From Pseudonocardia thermophila (GTDB lineage: Bacteria; Actinomycetota; Actinomycetes; Mycobacteriales; Pseudonocardiaceae), in assembly GCF_900142365.1 (NCBI RefSeq), contig NZ_FRAP01000002.1, positions 186,001 to 250,000 on the forward strand: DNA of 64,000 nucleotides. The letters run 5' to 3'. The stretch's first letter is position 1, and each line of letters begins with the position of its first letter. Of the stretch, positions 35,605 to 44,150 are shown one piece after another. The translations under genes and the position numbers were made by a program. Under the pieces are notes generated by a model. It saw only the letters and a list, made by a program, of their open reading frames with translations. It was not told where the DNA came from and made no database searches.

Positions 35605-37263
35605 ATGCCCAAGCCCGTTCTGATGACCGTCGACGACGACCCCGGGGTGAGCCGCTCCGTCGCCCGTGACCTGCGCCGGCGCTACGGCCAGGACCACCGC
35701 ATCGTCCGGGCCGAATCCGGCGTGGCGGCGCTGGAGGCCCTGCGCGAGCTGGTCCTGCGCGGCGAACCGGTCGCGGCGATCCTCGCGGACTACCGGATGC
35801 CGAACATGAACGGCATCGAGTTCCTCGAGCAGGCGATGGACATCGCCCCGCACGCCCGCCGGGCCCTGCTCACCGCCTACGCCGACACCGACGCCGCGAT
35901 CCAGGCGATCAACGTCGTCGACATCGACCACTACCTGCTCAAACCGTGGGACCCGCCGGAGGAGAAGCTCTACCCGGTCGTCGACGCGCTCATCGAGACC
36001 TGGCGCACGGTGGGCGAGCGGCCGGTCGAGGACATCCGCATCGTGGGCCACCGCTGGTCGGCCGAGTGCTTCACCGCCCGCGACTTCCTGGCCCGCAACT
36101 CGGTGCCCTACCGGTGGTACTCGGTGGAGGAGCCGGAGGGTGCGCGGCTGCTGCAGGCCGCCGGCTGCCCGGCCACCGACGTCCCGCTGATCATCACCCC
36201 GGACGGCACCGCACTGCGCAACCCGACGGAGGCCGAGATCGCCGCCGCCGTCGGCCTCACCACCACGCCCACCGGCGACTTCTACGACCTCATCGTCGTC
36301 GGCGGCGGCCCGGCCGGGCTGGGCAGCGCTGTCTACGGGGCGTCGGAGGGGCTGCGCACCGTCCTCGTCGAACGGCTCGCGACCGGTGGGCAGGCCGGCC
36401 AGAGCTCCCGCATCGAGAACTACCTCGGCTTCCCCGACGGCGTGTCGGGCGCCCAGCTCACCGACCGCGCTCGCCGCCAGGCCGCGAAGTTCGGCGCCGA
36501 GGTCCTCACCGCCCGCGAGGTCGTGGCGCTGGAGGCCCGCGGATCCGCCCGCGTCGTCCGCTTCGGCGACGGCAGCGAGATCGCCGGGCACGCGGTCGTG
36601 CTGGCCACCGGTGTCTCCTACCGCAGCCTCGACGCCCCCGGCGTCGCCGAGTTGACCGGCCGCGGCGTCTACTACGGATCGGCGGCCACCGAGGCGCCCG
36701 CGTGCGCCGGCCAGCACGTCTACGTGGTCGGCGGCGCCAACTCGGCGGGCCAGGCCGCGGTGTTCTTCTCCCGGCACGCCGCCGACGTCACGATGCTCGT
36801 GCGCGGGCCGAACCTCGAAGCGTCCATGTCGACCTACCTGATCAAGCAGATCGAGGCGATCGACAACATCCACGTCCGCACCCGCACCGAGGTCGCCGAG
36901 GCCTGCGGCGACGGGCACCTGGAGAAGCTGGTGCTGCTCGACCGCACCACCGGCGCGAAGCAGACCGTCGACGCCGGGTCGATGTTCATCTTCATCGGCG
37001 CCGCGCCGCGCACCGAGTGGCTCGACGGCGTCCTGCTCCGCGACGAGCGCGGGTTCCTGCGCACCGGACCGGACCTCGTCGTCGACGGGAAGCGGCCGCC
37101 CGGCTGGCCGCTGGACCGCGATCCCTACCACCTGGAGTCGAGCATCCCCGGGGTGTTCGTCGCCGGGGACGTGCGCGCCGACTCGGTGAAGCGGGTCGCC
37201 TCGGCGGTCGGAGAGGGCGCCATGGCGGTCACCCTCGTCCACCGCTACCTCGCCGACCAGTAG
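35605..37263 (+). CDS. Response regulator fused to a thioredoxin-reductase-like flavoprotein
   Basis: A 552-aa fusion. Residues 1-125 form a receiver domain with acidic pocket D10-D12, phospho-acceptor D62 (LADYRMPN), T90 and K113 (LLKPWDPP). Residues 130-215 look glutaredoxin/thioredoxin-like but without a CxxC. From 228 a TrxR-type FAD/NADPH module follows: VVGGGPAGLGSA (GGGPAG at 233-238), GGQAGQSSRIENYLGFPDG, VYVVGGANSAGQAA, GVFVAGDVR. The redox CxxC expected near 357 is absent (VYYGSAATEAPACAG). It is probably an NADPH-linked flavin sensor or output protein; the kinase at 38042 is the likely partner. Confidence 0.88.
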   Translation: MPKPVLMTVDDDPGVSRSVARDLRRRYGQDHRIVRAESGVAALEALRELVLRGEPVAAILADYRMPNMNGIEFLEQAMDIAPHARRALLTAYADTDAAIQAINVVDIDHYLLKPWDPPEEKLYPVVDALIETWRTVGERPVEDIRIVGHRWSAECFTARDFLARNSVPYRWYSVEEPEGARLLQAAGCPATDVPLIITPDGTALRNPTEAEIAAAVGLTTTPTGDFYDLIVVGGGPAGLGSAVYGASEGLRTVLVERLATGGQAGQSSRIENYLGFPDGVSGAQLTDRARRQAAKFGAEVLTAREVVALEARGSARVVRFGDGSEIAGHAVVLATGVSYRSLDAPGVAELTGRGVYYGSAATEAPACAGQHVYVVGGANSAGQAAVFFSRHAADVTMLVRGPNLEASMSTYLIKQIEAIDNIHVRTRTEVAEACGDGHLEKLVLLDRTTGAKQTVDAGSMFIFIGAAPRTEWLDGVLLRDERGFLRTGPDLVVDGKRPPGWPLDRDPYHLESSIPGVFVAGDVRADSVKRVASAVGEGAMAVTLVHRYLADQ

Positions 37264-37277
37264 CCGACCAGTAGCCG

Positions 37278-37934
37278 TCAGCCGACCGCCTCGTCGGCCG
37301 GGTCAGGCAGGTACTTGCGGCCCACGAGCGGCTCGGGCTTCGGCCGGCGCGGCTCGCGCACCCCGCCCTCGCCGCGGTCGAGCCACAGCAGCACGGTCGC
37401 GCCCGGCGGCACGACGGCACCCGACTCCGGGCTCTGCGCGGTGACGACCGATCCCGCGGGCGCCATGCCCAGTGGCGTCTCCCGGTCGCCGGAGCCGGGC
37501 ACGAGCCGGTTGGTCTCCAGCCGGCGCCGGGCGATCTCCAGGCTGAGCCCGACGACGTTCGGCACGGTGGTGCCGCGCCGCCTGCCCAGCCGCTTCTCAC
37601 TGACCGACCAGGTCATGGCCACGTCCGGCTCGGCCGCCGGGGCGTCGGGCGCGCTCGGGCTCTCGTCGAGATCACGCCACTTCTCCCACGCCGACTGCCG
37701 GGTGACGCCGAGCCGGGTCGCGATCTCCGCCCAGGACCGCCCCCGCAGCCGAGCGCTGCGCACCGCGCGCAGCTCCACCTCGTCGAGCAGCCTGCGCACC
37801 TCGCCGACGTCGGCGAGGGCCTCGAGCGGGTCGGGCTCGCGGTCGCGGCTGCCCGGCTGGACGACCGCGTCGCCCATCCAGGTGCCGAGCCGTTTCCAGG
37901 CGCGGCGCGCCGCCCGCAGGCGATCAGCACCCAC
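37278..37934 (-). CDS. PASTA-domain protein with a helix-turn-helix
   Basis: A 218-aa protein. Residues 50-90 form a sigma-r4/HTH-like segment (RLRGRSWAEIATRLGVTRQS, AWEKW). Residues 120-185 form a single PASTA domain (TVPNVVGLSLEIARRRLETN, SVVTAQSPESGAVVPPGATV). There is no membrane helix, so PASTA, normally an extracellular muropeptide-binding module, would lie in the cytoplasm beside a DNA-binding motif. The role is unknown. GAGGAG precedes the GTG at 37934. It is divergent from the histidine kinase gene. Confidence 0.75.
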   Translation of the reverse strand: MGADRLRAARRAWKRLGTWMGDAVVQPGSRDREPDPLEALADVGEVRRLLDEVELRAVRSARLRGRSWAEIATRLGVTRQSAWEKWRDLDESPSAPDAPAAEPDVAMTWSVSEKRLGRRRGTTVPNVVGLSLEIARRRLETNRLVPGSGDRETPLGMAPAGSVVTAQSPESGAVVPPGATVLLWLDRGEGGVREPRRPKPEPLVGRKYLPDPADEAVG

Positions 37935-37948
37935 GATGTCGCTCCTCT

Positions 37949-37989
37949 TGTCAGGTTCGCTTGACGGATGTCGACAGGGTATCCTGACA
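37949..37989. promoter_or_regulatory. Inverted repeats in the PASTA/kinase divergent gap
   Basis: TGTCAGG (37949-37955) and CCTGACA (37983-37989) form distant 7-bp arms around the palindrome TGTCGACA (37969-37976). TATCCT (37980-37985) could be a -10 box for the plus strand. Together this looks like a shared control region for the PASTA-HTH gene and the kinase operon. Confidence 0.35.
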
Positions 37990-38041
37990 GCGGTCTGGCC
38001 GCTGCCAAAGAGGTCTGCGCAGGTGGCCGCGCAGCATTACA

Positions 38042-39499
38042 GTGAGCGGGGTGACCCTTCCTGCGCACCTGCCTGCGGACGAGCTGCGCACCCTGTTCCT
38101 CTTCGCCGATCTCTCCGATGACCAGCTGGCCTGGATCGCCGAGCACGCCGACGTCGTCGAGGTGCCGGCCGGAGCGGACATCGTCCGCGAGGGCGAGCCG
38201 GCGTCCTGCTTCCACGTGCTGCTGTCCGGCACGATCTCGATGAGCAGGCTCGTCGGCGGCGAACCGGTGGAGACCACCCGCACCGACCAGCGCGGGGTCT
38301 ACTTCGGCGCCGTCCAGTTCTACCTCCAGGACGACAGTGCCCGGCTGTACTCGTCCACGGTGCGCGCGATCACCGACTGCGCGGTGCTGGCGTTGCCGGC
38401 CGGGGACTTCGCCCGCCAGTTCAGCGCCTGGTTCCCCATGGCGGTGCACCTGCTCGAGGGCATGCTGATGGGCCTGCGCCGGGGCAACTCACAGGTCGCC
38501 GAGCGCGAGCGGCTGCTGGCGCTGGGCAAGCTCTCCGCCGGGCTCACCCACGAGCTGAACAACCCGGCGGCGGCCGCTGTGCGCGCCGCGGACGCCCTTC
38601 GCGACAAGGTCACCGGGATGCGCGCGAAGCTCGCCATGATCGCCGACGGCCGCATCGCGGGCGACCAGCTGAAGAAGCTGGTGATGGCGCAGGACGAGTT
38701 CGTCAAGAAGGTCCGCCACGCACCGGAGCTGTCCCCTCTCGAGGCCGCCGACCGGGAGGACGAGCTCGCCGACTGGCTCGACGACCACGGCGTCGGCAGC
38801 GGCTGGGACCTCGCGCCGGTGTTCGTCGCAGGCGGTCTCGGCGTGGAGGATCTCGAGGCCGTACGGACCGCGGCCGGTGACGCACCGCTGGAGGGCCCGA
38901 TCCGCTGGCTCGCCTACACCGTGGAGACCGAGAGCCTCATCCGCGAGATCATCGACGCCACTACGCGCATCTCCGATCTCGTCGGCGCAGCCAAGCAGTA
39001 CTCACAGCTCGACCGTGCCCCGTACCGGTGGGTCGACGTCCACGAAGGGCTCAAGGCCACGCTGGTGATGTTCGGCCGGAAGATCGGCGAGAACACCGGC
39101 ATCCGCATCGTCAAGGACTTCGACCGCACCCTGCCGCAGATCCCGGCCTACCCGGCGGAGCTCAACCAGGTCTGGACCAACATCATCGACAACGCGATCG
39201 ACGCGATGAACGGCTCGGGTACGCTCACCGTGCGCACCGGCCGCGCCGACGAGGACCGCTTGTTCGTCGAGATCGGTGACACCGGCCCGGGCATCCCACC
39301 GGACGTGCGCAAACGCATCTTCGATCCGTTCTTCACGACCAAGCCCGTCGGCCACGGCACCGGCCTCGGGCTCGACGTGACCTACCGGGTCGTGGTGAAC
39401 CGCCACCACGGCGACATCCAGGTGGAGTCGGAACCGGGCAACACCCGCTTCCGCGTGCTCCTGCCGCTCACCGAAGACCCCGAGGACGCCCGCCGGTGA
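38042..39499 (+). CDS. Histidine kinase with N-terminal cyclic-nucleotide-binding-like domain
   Basis: A 485-aa cytoplasmic sensor kinase. Residues 10-125 form a CNMP/CRP-like fold (LFADLSDDQLAWIAEHADVV; CFHVLLSGTISMSRL). The H-box is LSAGLTHELNNPAAAAVRAA with His170. The catalytic domain has N-box NQVWTNIIDNAIDAM, G1 DTGPGIPP, F-box FDPFFTTKP and G2 GTGLGL. No membrane helix is present. It should phosphorylate the receiver of the fused flavoprotein 0.8 kb upstream, since kinases of this type often pair with such fusions. GTG 38051 is an alternative start. Confidence 0.9.
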   Translation: MSGVTLPAHLPADELRTLFLFADLSDDQLAWIAEHADVVEVPAGADIVREGEPASCFHVLLSGTISMSRLVGGEPVETTRTDQRGVYFGAVQFYLQDDSARLYSSTVRAITDCAVLALPAGDFARQFSAWFPMAVHLLEGMLMGLRRGNSQVAERERLLALGKLSAGLTHELNNPAAAAVRAADALRDKVTGMRAKLAMIADGRIAGDQLKKLVMAQDEFVKKVRHAPELSPLEAADREDELADWLDDHGVGSGWDLAPVFVAGGLGVEDLEAVRTAAGDAPLEGPIRWLAYTVETESLIREIIDATTRISDLVGAAKQYSQLDRAPYRWVDVHEGLKATLVMFGRKIGENTGIRIVKDFDRTLPQIPAYPAELNQVWTNIIDNAIDAMNGSGTLTVRTGRADEDRLFVEIGDTGPGIPPDVRKRIFDPFFTTKPVGHGTGLGLDVTYRVVVNRHHGDIQVESEPGNTRFRVLLPLTEDPEDARR

Positions 39500-39894
39500 T
39501 GCACGACCCGCTGGCCGCGGTCGAGGCCGGCTTCGCCACCCGCACCGCCGTCGAGGTGCGCCTCGGCGCCCAGGCGGTGATCGTCGACCCGGCCGACCGG
39601 GGCACCCCGCGGCCGCTGCACGTGCTGCTCGGCGGGCACGCCGCGGACGTCGCCTCGGTCGCCCGCACCCATCTGGAGCGCGAGGGTGATCCGGGCGCCG
39701 TCCGCGTGATCGTCACCCTGGACGAGGGCGCGCCGCCGCTGCTCTACCGGCGGGTGATCCTGCCGGTGCACCTGCGCAGCGACGACGCCCGGCGGGTGGC
39801 CGAGGTCCTCGACCACACCGAGACCACCCGGTTGCTGCGCCCGGCGTTCACGATCCGCACGGTGATCGAGTTCGACGGTGCGGCGCTCTACTGA
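39499..39894 (+). CDS. Small conserved protein coupled to the kinase
   Basis: A 131-aa soluble alpha/beta protein. VEVRLGAQAVIVDPADRGTP and VARTHLEREGDPGAVRVIV are its main features; no catalytic residues are evident and I do not know the family. The ATG at 39499 shares its A with the kinase TGA (GTG 39496 is also possible), so it is translationally coupled and likely works with the kinase. It overlaps galK tail to tail by 7 bp. Confidence 0.6.
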   Translation: MHDPLAAVEAGFATRTAVEVRLGAQAVIVDPADRGTPRPLHVLLGGHAADVASVARTHLEREGDPGAVRVIVTLDEGAPPLLYRRVILPVHLRSDDARRVAEVLDHTETTRLLRPAFTIRTVIEFDGAALY

Positions 39895-40964
39895 TCGCGG
39901 GCGGCCCCGGCCGACGGTTCGGCGATGCGGACGTCCGGCTCGGCCAGCCCGCTCGCGGCGAAGGCGGCGCGCACCGCGTGCGACACCGCGTCGACCCGGT
40001 CGAGCGGGGTGAGCGCGATCGCGGAGCCGCCGAAGCCGCCGCCGACCATGCGCGCGCCGAGCGCCCCGGCGACCCGCGCGGTCTCCACAGCGAGGTCCAG
40101 CTCGGGGGAGGAGACCTCGAAGTCCCCGGCGAGGGAGGCGTGCGAGGCGTCGAGCAGCGGTCCGATCTCGGCGAGCCGGCCCGCCTCCAGCAGCGCCACC
40201 GCCTCCTGCACACGCGCGATCTCGGTGACGACGTGGCGGGCGCGCGGCCGGATCTGCGGCGGCAGGGTCGCGACGGCAGCCAGGTCGGCGTCGCGCAGGG
40301 AGCCGATCCGCGCCACCGCCTCCTCGACGGCAGCCCGGCGCTTGCCGTACTGGCCGTCGGCGAGCGCGTGGCGCACCTTCGTGTCGATGACGAGGACGGC
40401 GAGCCCGGCCTCGGCGGGTGCGAACGGCACCTGCCGGGTATCGCCGCTGCGGGTGTCGATGAGCAGCGCGTGCCCGGCGGTGGCCAGCAGCGACACCGCC
40501 TGGTCCATGCCGCCGGTGGCCGCGCCGACGACCTCGTTCTCCGCCCGCACGCAGGCGGCGGCCAGCTCGGTGCGGGGCAGGTGCAGCTCGAACAGCTCGT
40601 CGACGGCGATCGCGGTGGCGCACTCCAGCGCCGCCGACGACGACAGCCCCGCACCCAGCGGCACCGATGCGGTGACGTGCAGGTCGATGCCGCCCACGCG
40701 GTGTCCGGCCGCGCGCAGCGCCCACAGCACCCCGGCGACGTAGCCCGCCCAGCCCTTCGGGGTGCCCGGGCCGATCTCGGACAGCTCGCCGTCGAACGTG
40801 CCCTGCTCGAAGTCACTGCTCAGGTGCAGTCGCTCGTCGTCGCGGCGGGACACCTGGACGACGGTGCGCTCGGCGATCGCGAACGGCAGGCACAGCCCCT
40901 CGGCGTAGTCGACGTGCTCGCCGATGATGTTGACGCGCCCCGGCGCCGACCACGTCCCGCTCAT
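39888..40964 (-). CDS. galK: Galactokinase
   Basis: A 358-aa GHMP kinase phosphorylating galactose at C1. It shows the galactokinase start APGRVNIIGEHVDYAEGLCL, the GHMP ATP loop PLGAGLSSSAALE, GMDQAVSLLA with the catalytic Asp, and MVGGGFGGSAIAL. The ATG at 40964 overlaps the galT stop by four bases and gives a standard length; a longer reading from 41024 is not credible. galT and galK form a Leloir operon without galE in view. Confidence 0.95.
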   Translation of the reverse strand: MSGTWSAPGRVNIIGEHVDYAEGLCLPFAIAERTVVQVSRRDDERLHLSSDFEQGTFDGELSEIGPGTPKGWAGYVAGVLWALRAAGHRVGGIDLHVTASVPLGAGLSSSAALECATAIAVDELFELHLPRTELAAACVRAENEVVGAATGGMDQAVSLLATAGHALLIDTRSGDTRQVPFAPAEAGLAVLVIDTKVRHALADGQYGKRRAAVEEAVARIGSLRDADLAAVATLPPQIRPRARHVVTEIARVQEAVALLEAGRLAEIGPLLDASHASLAGDFEVSSPELDLAVETARVAGALGARMVGGGFGGSAIALTPLDRVDAVSHAVRAAFAASGLAEPDVRIAEPSAGAARDQ

Positions 40965-42052
40965 GCGGGCCCGACCTCCCGCAGGCGGGCGGCGATCGTC
41001 TCCGGCGTCGTGTCGCTGATCCACGCACCCGCGCCCGACTCGGAGCCGGCCAGGTACTTGAGCTTGTCCGGCGCCCGGCGCAGCGAGAACAGCTGCAGGT
41101 ACATGCGGGTCAGCTCACGGCCGTCGCCGACGGGCGCCTGGTGCCACGCGGCGATGTAGGGCGGTTCCTCGCCGAAGAAGGCGGTGAACCGCTGCAGCAG
41201 ATCCAGGTAGAAGACGGCGAGCTCATCGCGCTCCGCCTCGTCGAGGGCCGCGAAGTCGGGCGCCTGCCGGTGGGGCACGAGGTGCGCCTCGATCGGCCAG
41301 CGCGCCGCCGCGGGCACGAACATCGTCCAGTGCTCGCCGCGGCGCAGCACCCGTGTGCCTGCGGACTGCTCGGCCGCCAGCACGTCGGCCAGCAGCTCGC
41401 GGCCGGTGCGCTCGCGGTGGACCCGCGCCTGCGTGATCAGCTGCGTCGTGCGGGGCGAGAGGAACGGGTAGGCGTAGATCTGCCCGTGCGGGTGCTCCAG
41501 CGTCACCCCGATCTCGACGCCTCGGTTCTCGAACGGGAAGACCTCGGCGATCCCCGGCAGAGCGGACAGCTCCGCGGTCCGGTCGGCCCACACGTCGATC
41601 ACCGTGCGGACCCGCGAGAGCGGCAACTCCGGGAACGAGGAGTCGTGGTCGCTGGTGAAGCAGACCACTTCGCAGCGCCCGTCGGCGGGCCGCTGCCGCC
41701 ACAGCGGGTTGTGGTCGACGTAGGGCTCGGTGCCCGGCACCGAGCGGGCCAGCGACGGGAACCGGTTCTCGAACACCACCACGTCGTAGGCCGGATCGGG
41801 GATCTCGGTGGGCTCGTGCCCCGGCCGGGTCGGGCACAGCGGGCAGTGATCGGCGGGCGGCAGGAACGTCCGGTTCATCCGGTGGGCGGCGAGCGTGACC
41901 CACTCACCGGTGAGCACGTCGAACCGCGCAGTGGAGGCGTGCTCGACGTGAGGAAGATCACGACTGTCCTTCACCGGCTGTCGCTCGGCCGTGACGTCGT
42001 CGAAGTAGATCAGCTCGCGGCCGTCGGCGAGGGAGGTGACAGTGCGGTTCAT
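40961..42052 (-). CDS. galT: Galactose-1-phosphate uridylyltransferase
   Basis: A 363-aa HIT-superfamily enzyme swapping UMP between UDP-glucose and galactose-1-phosphate. HCPLCPTR gives the zinc Cys pair, SDHD and FENRGVEIGVTLEHPHGQIY hold the active-site HPH (nucleophilic His), and RWPIEAHLVPHRQ and MYLQLF complete the C-terminal lobe. It leads the operon with galK. No obvious operator stands out upstream. Confidence 0.95.
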   Translation of the reverse strand: MNRTVTSLADGRELIYFDDVTAERQPVKDSRDLPHVEHASTARFDVLTGEWVTLAAHRMNRTFLPPADHCPLCPTRPGHEPTEIPDPAYDVVVFENRFPSLARSVPGTEPYVDHNPLWRQRPADGRCEVVCFTSDHDSSFPELPLSRVRTVIDVWADRTAELSALPGIAEVFPFENRGVEIGVTLEHPHGQIYAYPFLSPRTTQLITQARVHRERTGRELLADVLAAEQSAGTRVLRRGEHWTMFVPAAARWPIEAHLVPHRQAPDFAALDEAERDELAVFYLDLLQRFTAFFGEEPPYIAAWHQAPVGDGRELTRMYLQLFSLRRAPDKLKYLAGSESGAGAWISDTTPETIAARLREVGPA

Positions 42053-42126
42053 GGGCTGGGGGACCTCGTTCCGCTCGAAGGTTCACCGGTTGGCGGGACC
42101 CGGCAGCGCCGGCGGGTCCGCGCAGT

Positions 42127-42336
42127 TCAGCGCCCGTGCCCGGGGGAGTGCGCGGCCTCGGCGTGCCGTCCGCTCACGAACTCCTCCACCCGTGCCCGCA
42201 CCACCCCCGCGGCGCCCTGCACCGCCGGGTGGTCGGCGACGCGCTGGTAGCTGCGCCGCAGCTGCTCGTACCGCTCGGTGCCGGCCTTGGCGCCGAGCAC
42301 GTACCCGATCGCTGCACCCAACAGGAACCTGAGCAT
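42127..42336 (-). CDS. Small YtxH-like membrane-anchored protein
   Basis: A 69-aa protein starting MLRFLLGAAIGYVLGAKAGT, a short Gly-zipper membrane anchor, followed by an amphipathic helix (YEQLRRSYQRVADHPAVQ). This is the common actinobacterial YtxH/DUF883-like small protein. GAGGAGACGAG directly before the ATG fixes the start at 42336; a longer reading from 42402 lacks a site. Function is unknown. Confidence 0.65.
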   Translation of the reverse strand: MLRFLLGAAIGYVLGAKAGTERYEQLRRSYQRVADHPAVQGAAGVVRARVEEFVSGRHAEAAHSPGHGR

Positions 42337-42482
42337 CTCGTCTCCTCGCCTCCGGGCCCCGGCCGCAACGGCCGACGATCCTTCATCCTGCACCAACGGC
42401 AAGGGGAGGGCCCGGGGCGAAGGGCTCCGGAGCGGTGCGCTATCTTCTCAGTACGCCACGCGGCGAGGCCGCAGGCGGACGG

Positions 42483-42558
42483 TCCTCCGTAGCTCAATTG
42501 GCAGAGCATGCGACTGTTAATCGCAGGGTTACTGGTTCGAGTCCAGTCGGAGGAGCCA
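42483..42558 (+). tRNA. tRNA-Asn (GUU)
   Basis: A full cloverleaf: acceptor stem 42483-42489/42548-42554, anticodon stem 42509-42513/42521-42525 with loop CTGTTAA and anticodon GTT at 42516-42518, T-arm GGTTCGAGTCC, discriminator G42555 and an encoded CCA at 42556-42558. It is a common integration target, and mobile-element debris follows directly. Confidence 0.96.
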
Positions 42559-42605
42559 CTTCCCCCGGTCAGAGGCCCGGTCAGGCGCTAGGGTCAAGAT
42601 CAGCC

Positions 42606-42981
42606 TCACCTTTGCCACCACGATCGGGTCGACTGCTCTCCGTCTCCGAAGGCCTCGAGGAGCGCTGGGGCGCCCGTTCGGGCGACCTTCCGCTCGACGT
42701 CGTTGTCTCCGTTGTCCGTTGCCATCGACACCTTCGCGTGCCCGAGCTGATGGCCGCCGGCCGGAGCGGTGAAGATCACGTCCCACGCGTTCGGGACGGA
42801 CGCCGCTCGTCGGTGCCGCCGCACGGCGGTGCCGCCACCTCAGCGTGCCGGTGTCGAGGTCCAGCGCATCCGAGGCGAGCAAGCCCATCGGACCCCGGAG
42901 CCGGTCGGTGGTGGCTCGGAGGACCGGCGCTGGCGTTCCCGCTGTTCGTGCGCCCCCGATGATCAATCCTTCATCGCGCAC
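42606..42981 (-). pseudogene. Decayed tyrosine recombinase (integrase) next to tRNA-Asn
   Basis: Two frames on the minus strand hold pieces of one integrase. SDALDLDTGTLRWR (about 42860-42900) matches the segment after box I. DVIFTAPAGG, HQLGHAKVSMATD and DVERKVARTGAPALLEAF (42606-42790) match the end with the conserved LGH. The HxLRH box and the nucleophile Tyr after SMATD are gone, so it cannot be active. The remnant ends about 50 bp from the tRNA 3' end, the normal place for an integrase at an attachment site. The rest of 42559-43089 is non-coding debris. Confidence 0.65.
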
Positions 42982-43089
42982 GCGCGCTCGGTGCAGAAGC
43001 TCGTTCCAGAATCGTCGTCCTGTCCCTGACGAAGAACGAACGACGAGGAGATGATCGCCGCTTCCAGCCGGACCGCGAACGGTGGCCGC

Positions 43090-43482
43090 TCACGGCCGGT
43101 CCACGTCCGGCACGATCACCTCGGGCTTGAAGATCACCCGGTAGTGCCAAGTGTCCACGGCGGCGCTGTCGAGCTGCTCGACGAAGTAGGACACGTTGTC
43201 CGACAGGCCGAGGAAGTGCTTCTTGTACTCCTCCGGGCCGGTCTTGCAGGTGACCTCCAGCTGGCGGTTCTCGTCGGTGATCGAGCAGCGGCCCTCGACG
43301 GACAGCAGGTACTTGTCCGTGATCCCGTTGAAGAACACCACCCGGCGGTTGATCTCGAACTGGTCGGCGGCCGCGGACAGGTTCCGCGAGGCGACGTCGG
43401 CGTCGGTGGAGCAGGCGGTGAGCACACCCGCCGATGTCGCTACCGCCGCCAGGACCAGAGCCGTCCGCGTGCGCACCTTCAT
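43090..43482 (-). CDS. Phage-type small lipoprotein
   Basis: A 130-aa lipoprotein. Signal MKVRTRTALVLAAVATSAGV is followed by lipobox LTAC. The mature part, FEINRRVVFFNGITDKYLLS, then GRCSITDENRQLEVTCKTGP and YKKHFLGLSDNVSYFVEQLD, strongly recalls small beta-sandwich lipoproteins carried by actinophages and prophages (recalled, not searched). GGAGG precedes the ATG. With the integrase remnant it marks the remains of a prophage at tRNA-Asn. The gene itself looks intact. Confidence 0.7.
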   Translation of the reverse strand: MKVRTRTALVLAAVATSAGVLTACSTDADVASRNLSAAADQFEINRRVVFFNGITDKYLLSVEGRCSITDENRQLEVTCKTGPEEYKKHFLGLSDNVSYFVEQLDSAAVDTWHYRVIFKPEVIVPDVDRP

Positions 43483-43499
43483 CCTTCGTCCTCCACGTG

Positions 43500-44150
43500 T
43501 CATGAGCAGCCCGGGGTGGCCGCCCACCAACACTTACCGGACGGTAGGTGCAGCTTCCTCCGTGAGATCACGGAGCCTGGCCAGGTGGACGGGGTGATCT
43601 CTGTATCAACCCGGCTCGGCGTCCGTCGTGGCGTGCGGTGTTGATCGCGACCGACGCGGGCTGTTCCGTGTGGTCGATGTGCGTGGCGGGGGTGTCGCAG
43701 TAGTTCGGGGCGGTGCGGCGGCCGTCCTTGCGGGTGGTGGTCAGGTCGGTGGGCAGGGTGGGGGAGGTGTGTGCAGCGTTGTTCGAGCGTGTCGGGTGTG
43801 GTCTCGGTGGCGAGTTCTCGGGCGAGTTCGAGGATCGCCGCGGTCTCGCGTGCGGCGGCGGTGTTCTTTTCGCGCGCGCCGTCGCATCTGTGAGGCGAGT
43901 GCGGCGAGGCGTGCGGAGGGCCTGTCTCGGGTTGAGCCCCGGAATCTGTTTCGAACGGATGTTCCCGTTGATCTGCACGGCAAGGGGATGGACCACGGGC
44001 CGATGACCTGGGAGTCAACCGGCGGTGGTGGTGTCAGCTGGAGTTCCCCGTCGAGGGGTCGTCGAGGTGACCGCACCCTTCGTCCAATCCACCCGTCCAA
44101 CGGGTGCGCGTTGCGGAGAGCAACCGCGGTCTCAGCTCGCGTGCGGAACG
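43500..44150. other. Degenerate region, no intact gene seen
   Basis: Base composition is slightly less GC-rich than the surroundings and the reading frames look scrambled. On the minus strand fragments such as CDTPATHIDHTEQPA hint at an eroded HNH-type zinc/nuclease end (weak), and AARETAAILELARELATE at a helical segment, in different frames. I take it as remains of the same element that left the integrase and lipoprotein. Confidence 0.4.

Noticed and set aside
42435-42962. Plus-strand frame running through tRNA-Asn
   Set aside because: It reads through the tRNA and the integrase debris with no protein pattern.
43500-44018. HNH endonuclease gene
   Set aside because: Only a short CDTPATHIDHT-like fragment is suggestive; flanking frames are scrambled, so it is kept as degenerate DNA.
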